Assembly: GCA_023453665.1 (NCBI GenBank)
Contig: JAEXTA010000009.1
Location: 1 to 17,375, forward strand
Source of the DNA: Bacteroidota bacterium
GTDB lineage: Bacteria; Bacteroidota; Ignavibacteria; Ignavibacteriales; Ignavibacteriaceae
Direction: 5' to 3'
Length of the DNA: 17,375 bases
The position numbers and the translations under genes were made by a program. Every line of letters begins with the position of its first letter. Position 1 is the first letter of the stretch. The notes under the pieces were generated by a model. The model was not told where the DNA came from, ran no database searches, and saw only the letters and a list, made by a program, of their open reading frames with translations. Positions 15,485 through 17,375 of the stretch are shown here, in pieces.

Positions 15485-15500
15485 TATCAGAAAGAGGCAT
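15460..15500 (-). terminator. Minus-strand terminator embedded in the facing cargo gene
   Basis: Read on the minus strand: ATGCCTCTT (15500-15492), a 16-nt loop, AAGAAGCAT (15475-15467), a 9-bp stem with one G-U pair, followed by seven T (complement of A 15460-15466). The minus-strand stop codon (15487-15489) lies in the loop. The T run and distal arm are the codons for the conserved KKMLLMK tail of the plus-strand cargo gene. Confidence 0.5.
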
Positions 15501-16218
15501 GAAAATTTAATATAAGACTTGAAGGCCTGTTAACGGGATTATCCACTCCTGCTGAAATACCCCAGCTTAATTCTTCCGACAAACTTTTATTATGTGAAGC
15601 TACTAACCGAACAGCATTGATTGCACTTGCAAGCCTGTTAATTAACATAGCGCCGACAACAAATCTTAAATTATTATATGTCTGTTCACTGGAAACCCAA
15701 AGATTTCTGTAAGTCTTCCTGCTATCATTTGTTTTCCAGTCCCACGCAAATGAAGTACTAGTATACATTTCACTAAAGTTTCTCTCAAGAGCTTTTTCAG
15801 TATTATACTCCTCAACATTAATATATTCACTTATGATGGCGTAATACTCATCGTCTTTTCCGTTTGTATTAACTCCGGCGTTTGATGCTGCGTAAGATAT
15901 ATAACGATCCTTCTGCCAGTTACCGTAGCTGTCCATACCAATATAAGTTAACCACAATGCACCTTCAGCTATAGTAAAATATTTTCCCGATGTATATGAA
16001 CCGGCATAAAGTTCGCCCATACCAGGAAGAAGCAAAGAATATATAACAGCAAGACCAACACTTTTCTTTGTCTTTTCAGGTATCTCAACGGGCTTATCGT
16101 CATTCAGAGCACTGGTTGATTTAAAATTTTGTTCAAGCTCAAGCTGTGATTTCTGTTCCATTGTTTGAGCATTTAAGAAAATCTGGGTACTCAGGATTAA
16201 AGCGAAGAATATTTTCAT
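15487..16218 (-). CDS. DUF5683-like envelope protein
   Basis: A 243-residue protein of unknown function. ATG at 16218 starts a signal peptide (MKIFFALILSTQIFLNAQT); a TTG five codons upstream is possible but less likely. A polar stretch (about 20-55) precedes KKSVGLAVIYSLLLPGMGELYAG, which resembles the hydrophobic LLPG-x-G-x-x-Y motif of DUF5683-type proteins, followed by a second hydrophobic segment (IAEGALWLTYIGM). The remainder is acidic and aromatic, with a hydrophobic NLRFVVGAMLINRLASAINAV-like helix near 195-215. There is no T9SS sorting domain. It lies 23 bp downstream of the mtaB-type gene on the same strand and is probably co-transcribed with it. It converges on the cargo gene with 2 bp between stop codons. 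The role of this family is not known to me beyond membrane association. Confidence 0.7.
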   Translation of the reverse strand: MKIFFALILSTQIFLNAQTMEQKSQLELEQNFKSTSALNDDKPVEIPEKTKKSVGLAVIYSLLLPGMGELYAGSYTSGKYFTIAEGALWLTYIGMDSYGNWQKDRYISYAASNAGVNTNGKDDEYYAIISEYINVEEYNTEKALERNFSEMYTSTSFAWDWKTNDSRKTYRNLWVSSEQTYNNLRFVVGAMLINRLASAINAVRLVASHNKSLSEELSWGISAGVDNPVNRPSSLILNFHASF

Positions 16219-16241
16219 GTTTTTTAATTTCAATTTTAGAA

Positions 16242-17375
16242 TTAAGAAGCTAATAAGTCAATTGAATTATTTGTATCTGCCGGTTTACAGGTAAACATAT
16301 CTCCCTCTATTCCGGAAAGGATAACATCCGCAAATTTATTTTCAAGAGAAAGATTATTATCGATATTTACTCTTATATAATTTGATGTAAATCCTTTTAT
16401 GGTATTGTCTTTATAAGATTCAAACAAAACTTTTTGCTTGGAAGAAATCATACTTTTATAAAAATCATACTTTTTCTTTGTACTTAAAATTCTTAGCCTG
16501 TTATTTCGTTCTCTTCTGATGTTAACTTCTATCTTATTATTCATATAGATTGCTTTTGTGTCCGGTCTTTCAGAATATGTAAAAACGTGAAGATATGATA
16601 CCGGTAATTCATTAATAAAATCATAAGTTGTTCTGAACCTGGTTTCATCTTCCCCCGGGAATCCGACTATAACATCAACTCCAATTCCGGCATCTGAAAT
16701 TTTTTGTTTCACTTTGCAGACTACTCTTTTATAATCGTCGGTTGTATATCTGCGTTGCATTAACTTAAGTATCTCGGGGCTGCCGCTTTGAAGAGGAATA
16801 TGGAAATGTTTGCAAAGTTTTTCTGATTGCGAAGTGAGCGTTATTATTTCATCGCTCAACAGGTTTGGTTCAATAGAACTGATCCTTATTCTGAAATCAC
16901 CATCAATGTTTATAAGTTTTTCTAGCAGCTTTACCAAAGCAAAGTCAGAGTTATTACCATAATCACCGACATTAACGCCTGTTAATATAATTTCTTTATA
17001 CCCCGTATCAATAAGCTTTTTAAATTCGTTCACTGCTTGTGCCGGATCCATACTTCTGCTGAAACCTCTTGCCAGGGGGATAGTACAGAATGAACACTTA
17101 TAATCACAGCCATCCTGAATTTTAAAATAGGCTCGTGTTCGTGAATCAGCATCAGTAGAATGTGCCTGACCAAATTCATTCTTATCGCTTATTTCCCCGA
17201 CGTGGACACAGGCAATATCTTTCTTATTAAAACTATCAAGTAAGGAAAAAAGTTTAAATTTTTCATTACTGCCCAGGACAGCATCAACACCTTTAATTGA
17301 AGATATCTCATCTGGTCTTAGCTGTGCGTAGCAGCCCGTTACAATGATAAAAGCGTTGGGGTTTTTCCTTTGTAT
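16242..17375 (-). CDS. mtaB: tRNA (t6A37) methylthiotransferase MtaB-type radical-SAM enzyme, 5'-truncated
   Basis: A methylthiotransferase that adds a methylthio group to t6A37 in tRNA, using two iron-sulfur clusters. The frame stays open from the stop at 16242 to the window edge (377 residues); the ATG at 17051 is internal. Upstream of it are V-T-G-C-Y-A-Q (Cys codon 17331-17333, one of the UPF0004 cluster ligands) and KIQDGCDYKCSFCTIPLARG. The latter holds the radical-SAM C-x3-C-x2-C with Cys codons at 17106, 17094 and 17085. Downstream, GVNVGDYG, SSIEP, HIPLQSG and VDVIVGFPGE are typical of the core, and the last 60 residues resemble a TRAM domain. MtaB (YqeV-like) is preferred over MiaB and RimO from the overall look; a MiaB-like paralogue is possible. 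About 55-70 N-terminal residues lie outside the window. Confidence 0.85.
   Translation of the reverse strand: MQRKNPNAFIIVTGCYAQLRPDEISSIKGVDAVLGSNEKFKLFSLLDSFNKKDIACVHVGEISDKNEFGQAHSTDADSRTRAYFKIQDGCDYKCSFCTIPLARGFSRSMDPAQAVNEFKKLIDTGYKEIILTGVNVGDYGNNSDFALVKLLEKLINIDGDFRIRISSIEPNLLSDEIITLTSQSEKLCKHFHIPLQSGSPEILKLMQRRYTTDDYKRVVCKVKQKISDAGIGVDVIVGFPGEDETRFRTTYDFINELPVSYLHVFTYSERPDTKAIYMNNKIEVNIRRERNNRLRILSTKKKYDFYKSMISSKQKVLFESYKDNTIKGFTSNYIRVNIDNNLSLENKFADVILSGIEGDMFTCKPADTNNSIDLLAS

Noticed and set aside
17049..17051. ATG as start of the MtaB-type gene
   Set aside because: The radical-SAM cysteine motif and a UPF0004-like segment are encoded in the same open frame upstream of it, up to the window edge.
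1..17375. Defence system, phage, transposon or CRISPR content
   Set aside because: No transposase, integrase, Cas, restriction or toxin motif and no spaced direct repeats were seen; the recurring sequences are explained by the sorting-domain cassettes.

Overview
The window looks like a chromosomal piece of a free-living, AT-rich, Gram-negative bacterium of the Bacteroidota/Ignavibacteria type. This is inferred from four things: lipopolysaccharide genes (kdsB, lptD), four secreted proteins ending in the NPFNPS-containing type A sorting domain of the type IX secretion system (T9SS), a linker module of the form PVELxSF...W.T..E.NN.GFE that I associate with Ignavibacteria, and a DUF5683-like protein. 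No phylogenetic search was possible.

Layout, left half (1-7312, all + strand, tightly packed): the C-terminal part of an M48/Ste24-type membrane metallopeptidase, a PlsC acyltransferase, gatC, kdsB, a D-cysteine desulfhydrase/ACC-deaminase-like PLP enzyme, a ROK sugar kinase, lptD and a YacP-like NYN-domain protein. Gaps are 0-50 bp and two junctions overlap or abut (kdsB/PLP enzyme by ATGA; lptD/yacP-like almost), so most are probably co-transcribed. The theme is cell-envelope building (phospholipid acylation, CMP-Kdo, LPS export) mixed with housekeeping genes.

Middle (7313-15484, + strand): first a decayed, frameshifted sorting-domain relic, then a tandem array of four T9SS cargo genes. 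Their heads are unrelated (Asp-box/sialidase-like propeller, FG-GAP/VCBS propeller, M14 metallocarboxypeptidase with a transthyretin-like domain, choice-of-anchor V-like domain with a CxCH motif), but each is fused to the same roughly 180-residue C-terminal cassette. They are separated by hairpins: two convincing intrinsic terminators, plus a leader structure just before the carboxypeptidase start. The FG-GAP gene carries an in-frame stop exactly before its last conserved residues.

Right edge (15487-17375, - strand): a DUF5683-like envelope protein downstream of a 5'-truncated MtaB-type radical-SAM tRNA methylthiotransferase. These converge on the cargo array with only 2 bp between stop codons, and the likely terminator of the minus-strand unit lies inside the end of the facing coding sequence.

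I found no CRISPR array, tRNA, rRNA, transposase or phage gene, and no defence system. The most unusual material is the T9SS cargo array: a sorting-domain relic, a cargo with a stop-truncated signal, and structured leaders.
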